A DNA stretch of 64,000 nt from Anabaena sp051781005. GTDB lineage: Bacteria > Cyanobacteriota > Cyanobacteriia > Cyanobacteriales > Nostocaceae. The stretch's first letter is position 1. Every line of letters begins with the position of its first letter. The stretch covers positions 1 through 64,000 of the forward strand of contig NZ_JBPWOA010000053.1 in NCBI RefSeq assembly GCF_051781005.1. The letters run 5' to 3'. Shown in pieces: positions 50,301-60,304 of the stretch. Position numbers and translations under genes: made by a program. The notes under the pieces were generated by a model. It was not told the origin of the DNA and did no database searches. It saw only the letters and a list, made by a program, of their open reading frames with translations.

Positions 50301-53300
50301 ATGTCTCGAAAACGTCAGCCAGTCAAGGCTATCACTAGAATATCTAAAAGATTTATTCGTAAATTCTTATACAAAGCTAAAAAACAAATTATTTGGCTAC
50401 TCAGAGCTATTTTTAGCTTCAACAGAAAACGAGAATCTGCCAATGCTGGTTTCGTGTTGCCAACAGTAGCAATGGTATCTATAGTAGTGGTGCTACTGAC
50501 TACTGCTATTATGTTCCGGTCATTTGAACGAGCAAAAAACGCCAGCAATGTCCGTGTCAATGAAGCAGTCGTGAGCGCTTCATCACCTGCACTAGATAGA
50601 GCCAGAGCCAAAATTAGTAAGCTATTTGCAGATAAATCTTTACCAAGAGCTACACCGGCTGACGATGCACTTTATAACACTCTAATAGATAAGATTCCAC
50701 AATTTACTTTTGGTGATGAAACAAAACTAAAGTTGACTTATGGTACGGAGACATTAGAAACTGCATGGAAATTTCCTGTTGATACAGATAATAATGGGAA
50801 ATTTGACAGCTATACACTTTATGGGATCTACTTTAAAAATCCCCCTGTAGATGGTGGTCAATACAGCCGTGCCAGGACTCCTTTAGAAGCCAGAACCCCA
50901 CCAATGGTAGAAGGAACTTTGGATGATGCCTGTGGTGTTAATACAAGTGCAAATTTGATTGGCAATACAGGTTGGGTTAAACAAAATGGTCGGTTGAAAA
51001 AATCGCTTTTTGTTTATACTGCCACTGTTCCGATTACCAGTTCACAGACAGGCGATTTCGAGAAAAATAAAGGTAATAAAGGCTTTTCTGCCTTAGAGTA
51101 TCAACAAGATCGGGTGCAAGATACGCCTAATAATAAAGCAGTTGTTTATGAAGATGACCTAGAAATAACTCCTGGTGACAGCTTTAATCTTAATGGCAGT
51201 ATCTTCACTAACAGTAATTTAATTACTGGTTATAGTTCAGGTGGGATCAGATTATTTCAAATCAGCAGTCCAGCTTCCTGCTTTTACGAAGCTAAAAACG
51301 CTAAAATTACTGTTGGTGGGAACTTAGGTGATAACAGATTTATAAATGATGGTGCAACTAAGGACACAAAAGTTGATTTATTTAATGGCAAGGGAACGAA
51401 CCCCATAGAGAATACAACTATTTCATCAAAATCAGTAAATGAAACGGATAATGCTAAATTGTTTTACAACAATTTAGCTTATGAACAACGGATTAATAAA
51501 TTAGTAACTACCCAAATGGGTAATGGTAAAACTGACCCAGAAGAAGTTATTAATGGAATTGCAAAAGAAAAGTTGAAGCAGGGTTATGTTGACACCGACT
51601 TCGATATAGTTAGACAAAAACAACTGAGACTCTATTTTAAAAAACGTACCCGTCGAGTACCTTATAAGGAAGTTAAATTTGGCAGCGAGAATGCTGATAT
51701 TACTGCTGCTCCCACTCCACTGCTAGAAAATATTGGTACTGATAATCTACGCCCCAATGATAAATGGATTTATCCCACTGACCCTGCTGATGGCATAACT
51801 GTTGGTAGTAATTACACTAAATTACCATTAAAGACTACTGGTACATCACTTGAACCAAAGGCAACAGAACCAAAAAAAGTCAAAGAGGATGGTGGGAAAG
51901 AGGGAAATTTAGGTGACAGGATTCTTGTTGGTAATAACTTACCAGAACTCTGGTGGGATGACAATAAAAAGACTTTTGTAGGCCCTGGTGTGGAAGAAAC
52001 TCAGGACATTAAAGGTATTAAATGGAATGCAGGAGATACCACTAAAACTCGGACTCGGCACACCTATGTAGAGACATTGGTTGATGTTGGCTCTACAGAA
52101 CGTGATGGAGAGTGGGAATCCGCAGCAGCGCAGATACCTAAAGATGTGACTGAACCATTAGGTGGGTTGCGAGTTGTAACTGGTGCAGGTATTTATTTGA
52201 ACAAGGGTGGTACTCCTAGCAGCTTCACTTCAACTGATAAAGAAATTTGGCCGGATACAAAGCCAGTACCGCAAGCGCCAGAACCCACGAATAAGACGAT
52301 CAAACCTTACTGGATGTATGACTATCTCTCTACAGATGCTTCTCAATACGCTAGTGTCACGTTCACTTGGCCAGGCCTTGCTACCGCCGATGACAAAAAG
52401 CCGTACTTGCAGATGCGGGCTACAGCTGTTTATCACTATAAGCAAACTGGTTACAGTCCAACCAATCCAAAACCTATAGCTTGTGTTAGTAGCTTTTATG
52501 TTCCTACTAACAGCACTACAGCAAAAAATCAACCTACATACAACAGTAAGACATTATCTTGGAATTCTGCTACTGATGGTTTATCCAATAACGGTATAGT
52601 TTATGGAGCGCCAAGCAAGGCTTCAAGTGATTATACAAGCGTACTAACATACCAGTCTCAGTTAAAATATCCCAATGGACGTTTGATAGATGATGGCATA
52701 CTAGCCACAGCTATAAAAAAATCAAAAGATAGTAAGCCTTTAAAGCTGTCAGAACAATCTGCACTGGATGCTCAGATTTGCGCTCTCCAGATTTTAGACG
52801 GTAGTATTGGTGATCCTACAGAAACTGTGATTCCTCACGGTGCAATTAGAGAAATTGCCTTTTTAGATGCAAGACAGATTAAGCAAATTAGTTTAGATAC
52901 AACAACCACAAATTATGATCTGCCAATCAAAGACAGACAACCTTTAGAAATTAGATCAACTGTATTAGACCTGGATCTATTAAGAGGTAAAAAGATTGGT
53001 ACGGCTACACCAGCGCAGGAATACTTACTACCCAATAGTGGTATTATATATGCTACTCGTGATGATGCTCTGCCAGATGCAAGTGCAGGTGATCCATCAT
53101 TAAGTCCTGTAGACTACAAGCTTGATACTACACGCCGTCCGAATGGGATTATGCTCGTTAATGGTTCTAAACTTGGGCGTGAATCAAATTACCGGGATGC
53201 AGAAAAGGGTTTAATTTTAGCTACCAATTTGCCTGCATATATTAAGGGTGACTTTAATAAACATCAAAACCCTAGTGGTGTTGTCCAAGAAGAGTTTACA

Positions 53301-54815
53301 GATATAATAAATGACAAGTCTTGGACAACTACTACTTTTTACACCAATCGAACTAAAGCGAAACTCAATTCCAACTTTGCCTGTCGTGAAAAAGATCCTC
53401 GTTTGAAGGACTGCACTGTGGGTGATGAATGGCGACCTGCTACTGTGTTATCAGATGCTATTACCTTACTATCTGGCAATTTTAAAGAAGGTTTCCGTGA
53501 TGAAGGAGACTATGACTGGAACGATAGCTATACTGCACCAGTAACACTACCTACTGGTTTATCAAAAACTAATAGCTACGTACCACTTGCTAAATGGCCT
53601 GATAGTACGGGTAAACCGAGGTACTTTAGTTCCTATCTGAACAACTTTGTTACACCAATTGTTCTCAGGACTGTACCCGGTTCATATTTGACGGAAGTTT
53701 GCACTGCAATAAATAAAGCAGATTGTAGCGATCCTACAAAAGTAAAAGATGTATGGACAGTCCAAACAGCTTGTGGTGGAGGTGGAGGAAATACTTATTG
53801 GAATGGTAAAATTTTAGGTAAGAATGGAGGACTTAAATTAGTTGATGGAGTTGTAACGAAGGTTGCTAATTCTCGAATCAAAACAGGATATGTGTTTGAA
53901 AATCCGTCAGAATTTGGGGTAGAAAATAAGAAAGATAGCCCAAAATGTTTTGCTGATGATGCTCCTCGCCGATTAGCTTTAGTGAGAAATCAAACTGATG
54001 GCAAACTGGTATCACCACTTAAGGTTTTAGGTGTTAATAAAAGTGGCGATGTGCAAATATTTAATTTTCCCAATCCTGGTAGTGATATTATGCCACCATT
54101 TGGAGATATATCCATACCTTGGTTAAACCCGACTACTTTCAAAGCAAACGGTGAAATTGACAAACTAGAACCCATCTTACAGCTTAGACAGCCGATGGCT
54201 GTTGATCCTCTAGACGCGACTAATAACGATAATTTATCGCCCAGTAACGGAAACAAAAACTGGTTGCAAGTACCTGCGGCAGACACCACGTTTAATTTAA
54301 TAGTAGTAACTGGAGATAACCCAGATCGCTATGATGAAGATAAAAACTTAAGAGAGAGCAATGGTGGCTTGCATAATCTAGTTCGCTTTTTAGAAAACTG
54401 GAATCCTAGTGGAACGTCTTTCAAGGTAAATATTAGTGGTTCTTTCATGCAGGTGAAAAAGAGTGCCTATGCTACTGGCACCTTCTCTACAGCTTTATCC
54501 ACAAGTGATAGTAATTTACTGTATAACAACAATATTAGTGATGGGACAGGTACTGGTTATAATCCTCCTGCAAGACAATGGGGTTATGATGTAGCGTTGC
54601 TGTCTCAGTCTCCTGACCTCTTTGCCCAAAAATTGGTGTTAACACCACCAGATTTACCAGATGAGTATTACCGCGAAGTTGGTCGAGATGATAAGTGGGT
54701 GCAAACCTTGTTATGTGCCAAATCCAAAGATGACAAAGGAACAGCAGATACCAGTGATGATGTTTTTGTCAATGCTGTTGACTCAGATCAACTTCCCTCT
54801 GGTTGTGCATCTTAG
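50301..54815 (+). CDS. hpsA: Hormogonium polysaccharide biosynthesis protein HpsA
   Basis: From the ATG at 50301 (preceded by AGGGGA) the protein has 1504 residues. The first 50 residues are strongly basic, then a pilin-like segment ANAGFVLPTVAMVSIVVVLL (G50/F51) resembles a class III signal of prepilins, but Glu+5 is Thr. The remaining ~1430 residues are extracytoplasmic and rich in Asp, Asn, Thr and Gly, with few Cys (for example CREKDPRLKDC). HpsA is the first protein of the hormogonium polysaccharide locus, needed for gliding in N. punctiforme. hpsB starts 20 bases after its stop. This length fits HpsA. Confidence 0.9.
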   Translation: MSRKRQPVKAITRISKRFIRKFLYKAKKQIIWLLRAIFSFNRKRESANAGFVLPTVAMVSIVVVLLTTAIMFRSFERAKNASNVRVNEAVVSASSPALDRARAKISKLFADKSLPRATPADDALYNTLIDKIPQFTFGDETKLKLTYGTETLETAWKFPVDTDNNGKFDSYTLYGIYFKNPPVDGGQYSRARTPLEARTPPMVEGTLDDACGVNTSANLIGNTGWVKQNGRLKKSLFVYTATVPITSSQTGDFEKNKGNKGFSALEYQQDRVQDTPNNKAVVYEDDLEITPGDSFNLNGSIFTNSNLITGYSSGGIRLFQISSPASCFYEAKNAKITVGGNLGDNRFINDGATKDTKVDLFNGKGTNPIENTTISSKSVNETDNAKLFYNNLAYEQRINKLVTTQMGNGKTDPEEVINGIAKEKLKQGYVDTDFDIVRQKQLRLYFKKRTRRVPYKEVKFGSENADITAAPTPLLENIGTDNLRPNDKWIYPTDPADGITVGSNYTKLPLKTTGTSLEPKATEPKKVKEDGGKEGNLGDRILVGNNLPELWWDDNKKTFVGPGVEETQDIKGIKWNAGDTTKTRTRHTYVETLVDVGSTERDGEWESAAAQIPKDVTEPLGGLRVVTGAGIYLNKGGTPSSFTSTDKEIWPDTKPVPQAPEPTNKTIKPYWMYDYLSTDASQYASVTFTWPGLATADDKKPYLQMRATAVYHYKQTGYSPTNPKPIACVSSFYVPTNSTTAKNQPTYNSKTLSWNSATDGLSNNGIVYGAPSKASSDYTSVLTYQSQLKYPNGRLIDDGILATAIKKSKDSKPLKLSEQSALDAQICALQILDGSIGDPTETVIPHGAIREIAFLDARQIKQISLDTTTTNYDLPIKDRQPLEIRSTVLDLDLLRGKKIGTATPAQEYLLPNSGIIYATRDDALPDASAGDPSLSPVDYKLDTTRRPNGIMLVNGSKLGRESNYRDAEKGLILATNLPAYIKGDFNKHQNPSGVVQEEFTDIINDKSWTTTTFYTNRTKAKLNSNFACREKDPRLKDCTVGDEWRPATVLSDAITLLSGNFKEGFRDEGDYDWNDSYTAPVTLPTGLSKTNSYVPLAKWPDSTGKPRYFSSYLNNFVTPIVLRTVPGSYLTEVCTAINKADCSDPTKVKDVWTVQTACGGGGGNTYWNGKILGKNGGLKLVDGVVTKVANSRIKTGYVFENPSEFGVENKKDSPKCFADDAPRRLALVRNQTDGKLVSPLKVLGVNKSGDVQIFNFPNPGSDIMPPFGDISIPWLNPTTFKANGEIDKLEPILQLRQPMAVDPLDATNNDNLSPSNGNKNWLQVPAADTTFNLIVVTGDNPDRYDEDKNLRESNGGLHNLVRFLENWNPSGTSFKVNISGSFMQVKKSAYATGTFSTALSTSDSNLLYNNNISDGTGTGYNPPARQWGYDVALLSQSPDLFAQKLVLTPPDLPDEYYREVGRDDKWVQTLLCAKSKDDKGTADTSDDVFVNAVDSDQLPSGCAS

Positions 54816-54835
54816 ACTCTGGTAATGAGGTAATT

Positions 54836-55522
54836 ATGAAAAGCAAAAAACAGAAAATTAGTTTGCCTAAAGACAATTCTGGTTTTACGATTATTGAGTC
54901 TTTGATGGGAATAGTGGTTGTCTCTATTCTCATGGCAGCTATAGCTCCTGTTCTGGTCATGTCCACAGCTACCCGTGTACAGTCTAAACGGGTAGAACTG
55001 GCAGTTAACGCAGCAAAAACTTTCGTTGATGGTGTCAGAACAGGCTCAATTTCAGCACCAACAAAAGCAATTTCTCTTGATCCTTTAGATGACACTAAAA
55101 CATTAAGACCTCTCAGCGAGAATCTAGTTACTGCTCTAACTATGCCAGTTCCTACAGCTAGTTCTACAGATTTATACTGCTTTAAGGAAGGTAACATCGC
55201 TGCGACTACTACAACAGCTTGTAAAGAAAATCCTTATCGGCAGTTTTACATCCAAGCTGCTCAGATTAAGGTCAAAGATGCTGATGCGGATAATGGTTAT
55301 CGTTTAGCGATTCGGGTTTATAGAACCGACATTAATTTTAGCAAAACCGTAAAAGCTAGCAATAATGCGACAAAAAGCACGGCTTCAACTGTAACTGCTT
55401 CGATGGGCGATGCACAAGTGCCACTAGTAGAAATGACTACGGACATTGCCAATAGAAATACATCATTTAAGGCTTTGTGCGATCGCCTGGGTCCTGCATC
55501 TGGTACAACCTGTAGTGAATAA
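54836..55522 (+). CDS. hpsB: Hormogonium polysaccharide secretion pseudopilin HpsB
   Basis: The chosen start is ATG 54836 (a GTG-type start at 54803 overlaps hpsA). The 228-residue protein has the prepilin signal KDNSGFTIIESLMGIVVVS with cleavage after G16, F17 as residue +1, and Glu21 at +5. The rest is an extracytoplasmic domain with Cys residues (DLYCFKEG, TTACKEN, ALCDRLGPASGTTC). Pseudopilins assemble into a short pilus-like piston; in the hps model they export the hormogonium polysaccharide. It is followed by hpsC. Confidence 0.88.
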   Translation: MKSKKQKISLPKDNSGFTIIESLMGIVVVSILMAAIAPVLVMSTATRVQSKRVELAVNAAKTFVDGVRTGSISAPTKAISLDPLDDTKTLRPLSENLVTALTMPVPTASSTDLYCFKEGNIAATTTTACKENPYRQFYIQAAQIKVKDADADNGYRLAIRVYRTDINFSKTVKASNNATKSTASTVTASMGDAQVPLVEMTTDIANRNTSFKALCDRLGPASGTTCSE

Positions 55523-55639
55523 CAGTTACTCAGTCCATTGTTATTGTTGAACACAAAAGACGTGTGTATCTCTATAGGAATCCTATTTGAATTTTGAAAA
55601 ACTCTTTCTAATATGCAGTCAAGGAGAGTCTAAATAATA

Positions 55640-56623
55640 ATGCTGAAAACTTTAAAATTCTTACTCAAAAATCAACTTAAAATCTCTAGTATCCCTACAA
55701 CCAATGATGGGTTTACCATGATTGAATTGTTAGTAGCGATGGTGATAGCCTTTTTGATTCTCACACCATTGCTGGGTTTCATGGTTAATATCTTGAATAC
55801 AGACAGACAAGAGCAAGTAAAGGCAAATTCTGAGCAAGAAATTCAATCAGCACTCAACTATATTGCTCGTGACTTACAACAGGCAATATATATTTATGAT
55901 GCAGAAGGCATTAAGACCATTAAAAGCCAGTTGCGTTATCCCAGTGATGCAGATAAAGTTCCATTGTTGGTTTTTTGGAAAAGAGAAGCTGTGAACCAAG
56001 CTGTAGAAGCTAAAGATGGGACTAAAGATGATACTTTTGTATATTCCTTGGTGTCATACTACTTAATTAAAGATAATAGCTCTACATGGTCAAAAGCTGC
56101 CCGCATCGCTAGATGGCAAATTAAAAATGGTGTAATAACTGCTGATGGTGTTGCCTGTACAGGCTATACTGCCAAATATTTCAGTGCTGAAACCTGTCCC
56201 AGTGCAGGTTTTGCCTCATTTCAGTTTGCTGAAGGTGAAAAAATAGATTCAGGGATGACAAATTGGAAAAAAGCTACAGGTGTAAATTATACAGCTAATG
56301 CTGATGCACTGATTGACTATATTGATTCAAGCGCAGATACAGCACCAACGGCAAATTGTCCCCCTGACTCAGTAACGCCTAGTATTACATGGTCGAAAAT
56401 CACACCAGCTACTTTAGAAGCAACAGGAAATATTGCCAAAATGACTGGCTTTTATGCTTGTGTTGATAAAGTTAATACCACCGCTCAGGTATTTATTCGA
56501 GGCAATGCACTGGCTCGGCTTGATGATAACAACACAAACAATCTGAATTATAGTAACAGTAAAAAGACTTACTTCCCTACAGCAAATATTAGAGTTGCCG
56601 GAAGAGGGTATCTGTATCGCTAA
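55640..56623 (+). CDS. hpsC: Hormogonium polysaccharide secretion pseudopilin HpsC
   Basis: The 327-residue prepilin-like protein has the signal TTNDGFTMIELLVAMVIAFL, cleaved after G24 (F25 +1, Glu29 +5). It is longer than most pseudopilins, like GspJ-type minor pilins, and has a Cys-bearing C-terminal domain (ADGVACTGYTAKYFSAETC). A good Shine-Dalgarno (AAGGAGAG) precedes the ATG. It is one of three consecutive pseudopilin genes (hpsB-hpsC-hpsD). Confidence 0.88.
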   Translation: MLKTLKFLLKNQLKISSIPTTNDGFTMIELLVAMVIAFLILTPLLGFMVNILNTDRQEQVKANSEQEIQSALNYIARDLQQAIYIYDAEGIKTIKSQLRYPSDADKVPLLVFWKREAVNQAVEAKDGTKDDTFVYSLVSYYLIKDNSSTWSKAARIARWQIKNGVITADGVACTGYTAKYFSAETCPSAGFASFQFAEGEKIDSGMTNWKKATGVNYTANADALIDYIDSSADTAPTANCPPDSVTPSITWSKITPATLEATGNIAKMTGFYACVDKVNTTAQVFIRGNALARLDDNNTNNLNYSNSKKTYFPTANIRVAGRGYLYR

Positions 56624-56652
56624 ATACTAACCGTAACTGGAGAGGATTAATA

Positions 56653-57324
56653 ATGACTACTAATTATCTAAGAACAAGGTCTAAATATACTCCTCAGCAA
56701 GATACAGGTTTTACCCTGATAGAAATGCTTGTAGTGGTAGTTATGATAGGTATTCTTTCCGCAATTGTAGCTCCTAGCTGGTTGGGATTTGTCAATCGGC
56801 AACGTTTAAATAAAGCTCATGAAGAGGTAGTAACAGCGATAAAACAGGTGCAGGAAGAAGCGAAAAAGAAAAAAGTTAGCTACAGCATCAGCTTGCGAAA
56901 AAATACTACCACACAGGCTTTTGAGTTTGCTATTTATCCTACTAAAAAGTCTAATGGTACGGTTTTACCTACTTCAGAAATAACGACTTGGCAAAAATTG
57001 GGGGCAGATACAGGACTTAATGCCAAGCAATTTTTGTTGGGTTCAAATATTACCGACGCTGCAAAAGAAAACACTGCTGCTTCTACTTCTCTATCCTACA
57101 GTTTGACTGCACCAGCAAAAATAACATTTGATTACATGGGGAATTTACCAAATGCCAACTTTGGAACAGTACCAACAGGCTCTACAGAAGCACCAGGCTT
57201 AAAAGTTGTGGTGGCTTTACCTAGTCCTAGTAATTCTGCATTACCTAGTAGTATGAAGCGATGTGTGATTATCAAAACTCTTCTTGGTTCTATGATCACC
57301 CAGAAGGATGACAAGTGTAGTTAG
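56653..57324 (+). CDS. hpsD: Hormogonium polysaccharide secretion pseudopilin (HpsD-like)
   Basis: The 223-residue pseudopilin has QQDTGFTLIEMLVVVVMIGI, cleaved after G19 (F20 +1, Glu24 +5), then APSWLGFVNRQRLNKAHEEV. The C-terminal region has KRCVIIKTLLGSM before a Cys near the end (KDDKCS), shared with the extra pseudopilin at 58782-59321. It is probably GspH-like. It starts 29 bases after hpsC, so hpsA to hpsD may form one transcript. Confidence 0.85.
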   Translation: MTTNYLRTRSKYTPQQDTGFTLIEMLVVVVMIGILSAIVAPSWLGFVNRQRLNKAHEEVVTAIKQVQEEAKKKKVSYSISLRKNTTTQAFEFAIYPTKKSNGTVLPTSEITTWQKLGADTGLNAKQFLLGSNITDAAKENTAASTSLSYSLTAPAKITFDYMGNLPNANFGTVPTGSTEAPGLKVVVALPSPSNSALPSSMKRCVIIKTLLGSMITQKDDKCS

Positions 57325-57469
57325 ATGGTTTTGTAATAGAAATTTATAAAATTACAGTATAATTACGGTATATAACAAGTTACCATAAGTAGGATGATGA
57401 AGCTAATAGTGGTAGTTTTTGTGTAAATTTTAAAAAAACTGCGCTACTTCAATTTATTGTTTGAAAACA

Positions 57470-58423
57470 ATGAATAATTGTGTTGATTTTACTGTGGCGA
57501 TTCCCACCTACAACGGTGAAAAGCGGTTGTCGGAACTGCTAGACAGGTTAAGAAGTCAAATTAATACTGAGAATATATCTTGGGAAATTGTTGTTATTGA
57601 TAATAATAGTACAGATAACACGGCTAAACTTGTTCATACTTATCAAAAAAATTGGCAATGTCCCTATCCTTTAAAGTATTGCTTTGAAGCCAAGCAAGGG
57701 GCAGCTTACGCTAGGAAAAAGGCAGTTGTAGAAGCTAAAAGCGAGTTAATAGGATTTCTAGATGATGATAATTACCCCAATGCTGATTGGGTGGCAAAAG
57801 CTTATAGTTTTGCTCAAAAGTATCCCCAAGCTGGGGCATATGGTAGCCAAATTCATGCTGATTGGGAAGTAGACCCACCTGAGAATTTTCAAAGAATTTC
57901 TCCATTTTTAGCAATTACCGAGCGAGGTAATTTACCTCTGCTGTATGAATCTAGAAAAAAGATATTACCACCTTCTGCGGGGTTAGTTGTTCGTAAACAA
58001 GCGTGGCTAGAAAGTGTACCAGAACAACCTATTTTAACTGGTAGAGTTGATGGTAAAATGCTGACAAGTGAAGATTTAGAAATGTTGGCTTATATCCAAA
58101 AATCTGGTTGGGAAGTTTGGTATAACCCGGAAATGGAAATTTATCATAAAATACCTAGTTTTCGTTTAAAAAGAGAATATTTAATTCCATTTTTCAGGGG
58201 TATTGGACTAAGCCGTTATGTGACTCGGATGGTGAATGTACAACCTTGGAAGAAACCAATTTTTTCATTAGTCTATATGCTTAATGATTTGCGTAAAGTC
58301 TGTTTACACTTAATTAAATATGGGACTAGATTAGAAAGTGATTTAGTTGCATCTTGTGAAATGCAACTATTTTTAAGTAGTTTGGTGAGTCCTTTATATC
58401 TTTGGAAGCATGGTTATTTGTAG
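57470..58423 (+). CDS. hpsE: Hormogonium polysaccharide biosynthesis glycosyltransferase HpsE
   Basis: From ATG 57470 (TTG 57461 is less likely) the protein has 317 residues. GT2 motifs are FTVAIPTYNGEKRLSELLDR, IGFLDDDNYPNADWV (DxD-type site near 100) and SEDLEMLAYIQKSGWE. It is paralogous to the GT2 at 45851-46819. In N. punctiforme hpsE is the first of the glycosyltransferase genes of this locus and is needed for hormogonium polysaccharide. A 145-base gap separates it from hpsD. Confidence 0.87.
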   Translation: MNNCVDFTVAIPTYNGEKRLSELLDRLRSQINTENISWEIVVIDNNSTDNTAKLVHTYQKNWQCPYPLKYCFEAKQGAAYARKKAVVEAKSELIGFLDDDNYPNADWVAKAYSFAQKYPQAGAYGSQIHADWEVDPPENFQRISPFLAITERGNLPLLYESRKKILPPSAGLVVRKQAWLESVPEQPILTGRVDGKMLTSEDLEMLAYIQKSGWEVWYNPEMEIYHKIPSFRLKREYLIPFFRGIGLSRYVTRMVNVQPWKKPIFSLVYMLNDLRKVCLHLIKYGTRLESDLVASCEMQLFLSSLVSPLYLWKHGYL

Positions 58424-58781
58424 TGATTAGGACTGGCATTTTAACGATTTTGCAAAACATTCACTCAATTTGATTATGCAAAGTATATGGCGGTTCTCTG
58501 TTGGATACAATGCAATCGAGCAATCGAGGGCGGGGAGACCCCGCCCCTACAGCCCTTTCAAGGTGACTAACGGAAATACATTGTTTCGGCGCTATCATCT
58601 TGAATCCTCCGCTCATATTTTGGTTTTTTGAAGGTTGAAACAACCAAGACATAGTTGTAAATTTTTTCAACCACCTACTTAATCTGTTGTTGAGACTAAT
58701 GCTTTCTTTATGAAGATTTCATATTTAAATTAACTTAAGCAAGTGAATATATTAGGTATGAAAAATATATAGCTATGACGA
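58424..58781. other. Intergenic region with GGGCGGGG repeat
   Basis: It contains the repeat at 58490-58553. Otherwise it is AT-rich with the promoter of the next pseudopilin gene. No gene is supported. Confidence 0.65.
58490..58553. repeat. GGGCGGGG hairpin repeat with conserved flank, copy 2
   Basis: It reads GCGGTTCTCTGTTGGATACA before CAATCGAGGGCGGGGAGACC. The hairpin core is GGGCGGGG ... CCCCGCCC. Copy 3 (61163-61222) shares the flank. Confidence 0.75.
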
Positions 58782-59321
58782 ATGAATACAAGGTGCAAAT
58801 ACTCTTTTGACAAATCTATTAGCGGATTTACTTTGCTAGAAAATTTAGTTGTTGTGTTTGTAATTGGCATATTATCAGCGATCGCAGCTCCTAGTTGGTT
58901 AGGTTTTGTGAATATTCGGCGTTTGAACGTTGCACAAGGTCAAGTTTACCAAGCAATGCGCGAAGCTCAAAACCAAGCTAAAAAGGAGAAATTGACATGG
59001 CAAGCTAGTTTTAGGGAACAAAATAGTATTGTCCAATGGGCTATTCATCCTGCAACAGTTAGCCCCAGTAATGCTGTATGGAATAGTTTAGATTCTAGTG
59101 TCCGCTTAGATAATGAAACAAATTTGGATCTTGTCAATAATGTTCGGCAGATTCAATTTGATTATATGGGTAGTGTAAAACTTCAACAATTAGGGAGAGT
59201 GACTTTATTTAGTCAGTCTGGTGGAACAGCAAAGCGTTGTGTGATAGCTTCTACTATTTTAGGGGCAATGCGAACGGCCAAAGATCGTCCTACTGCTCAA
59301 GATGGTAAATTTTGTTATTAA
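58782..59321 (+). CDS. Second HpsD-like pseudopilin
   Basis: The 179-residue protein has KSISGFTLLENLVVVFVIGI, cleaved after G15 (F16 +1, Glu20 +5), and shares ILSAIAAPSWLGFVN, the FDYMGS strand and the AKRCVIASTILGAM segment with hpsD. It is therefore an hpsD duplicate with a shorter C-terminal domain. It is separated from hpsE by about 360 bases and may be under separate control. It is a plausible extra minor pseudopilin. Confidence 0.85.
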   Translation: MNTRCKYSFDKSISGFTLLENLVVVFVIGILSAIAAPSWLGFVNIRRLNVAQGQVYQAMREAQNQAKKEKLTWQASFREQNSIVQWAIHPATVSPSNAVWNSLDSSVRLDNETNLDLVNNVRQIQFDYMGSVKLQQLGRVTLFSQSGGTAKRCVIASTILGAMRTAKDRPTAQDGKFCY

Positions 59322-59349
59322 AATAATATCTAAATAAACTCAGTATATT

Positions 59350-59997
59350 GTGTTGAAATCACCAACTAACGATAAACAGCACCTGATTATTTTTACCCGC
59401 TATCCAGAACCAGGGAAGACAAAAACCCGGATGATACCTGCTTTGGGTGATGTTGGTGCGGCTAATCTGCAAAGACAGATGACAGAATATACTATCAAGC
59501 AGGTAAAAGAATTACAAAAAACATCGGCTGTAACTGTGGAAGTGCGGTTTGCGGGTGGTAACTTGCAACTGATGCAAGATTGGTTGGGGTTAGATTTGAT
59601 TTACAATTCTCAAGGAGAGGGTGATTTAGGTGAACGAATGGCGCGATCGCTTGCCGATGCTTTTGACAAGCGTGCAGAATATGTCATTATCATTGGGACA
59701 GACTGTCCTGGAGTGAATTCACAGATTTTAGCCACAGCTTTTGAGCAACTCAAGTCTTTTGAACTTGTACTTGGCCCTGCAATTGATGGTGGTTATTATT
59801 TAATAGGGTTGCAGCAACCAATCCCAGAGCTATTTTTTCAAATCGAGTGGGGAACGGCTCAAGTATGCCAACAAACTATAGAAATTGCCGAGAAACTTAA
59901 TTTATATTCTGTATACTTACCTACACTGGCTGATGTAGACCGTCCAGAAGATTTACCCGTTTGGGAACAAACCCTGATGGGAAATGTCGAAAGATGA
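59350..59997 (+). CDS. DUF2064/TIGR04282-type glycosyltransferase-like protein
   Basis: The 215-residue protein starts at GTG 59350. It has IIFTRYPEPGKTKTRMIPAL (nucleotide-binding loop), GEGDLGERMARSLADAF, IIIGTDCPGVNSQIL with a TDCPG acidic site, and GPAIDGGYYLIGLQ. The pattern is the DUF2064 (TIGR04282) family of GT-A-like transferases, some linked to arsenosugar synthesis. It lies 28 bases after the second pseudopilin gene and may share its promoter. The substrate is unknown. Confidence 0.85.
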   Translation: MLKSPTNDKQHLIIFTRYPEPGKTKTRMIPALGDVGAANLQRQMTEYTIKQVKELQKTSAVTVEVRFAGGNLQLMQDWLGLDLIYNSQGEGDLGERMARSLADAFDKRAEYVIIIGTDCPGVNSQILATAFEQLKSFELVLGPAIDGGYYLIGLQQPIPELFFQIEWGTAQVCQQTIEIAEKLNLYSVYLPTLADVDRPEDLPVWEQTLMGNVER

Positions 59998-60304
59998 GAC
60001 TCAGTATTTTTTAGCGACAACACCCATAACAGCTACTATTGTGGTATAGTTTGAAACCGAATATCGCAGTAGATAAAGTGAAAAATTCATGCACCAACAG
60101 GGTTTTACTGCTTTACGGGCTGATAACAATAAGCCCATTTTGACTACTGCGGTATAATCTTTCTTAGCTTTTTATAGTTGGATACTCACATAGAAAGGAT
60201 GGTGAAGCCCACAGTGAGGCAGATAAGTCTGCTCGGTTTTATGCTCCAAGAGTTGTAACTTTATATATAGCCAACAATTTTATTCACAACAAATTTACAA
60301 AAAT
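59998..60304. other. Intergenic region before the HpsJ-like gene
   Basis: The 307-base stretch holds no gene. A weak hairpin (GGGCT/AGCCC near 60117-60140, followed by ATTTT) is seen. Confidence 0.5.

Noticed and set aside
58461..58670. 69-codon minus-strand frame after hpsE
   Set aside because: It spans the GGGCGGGG repeat and has no protein features.
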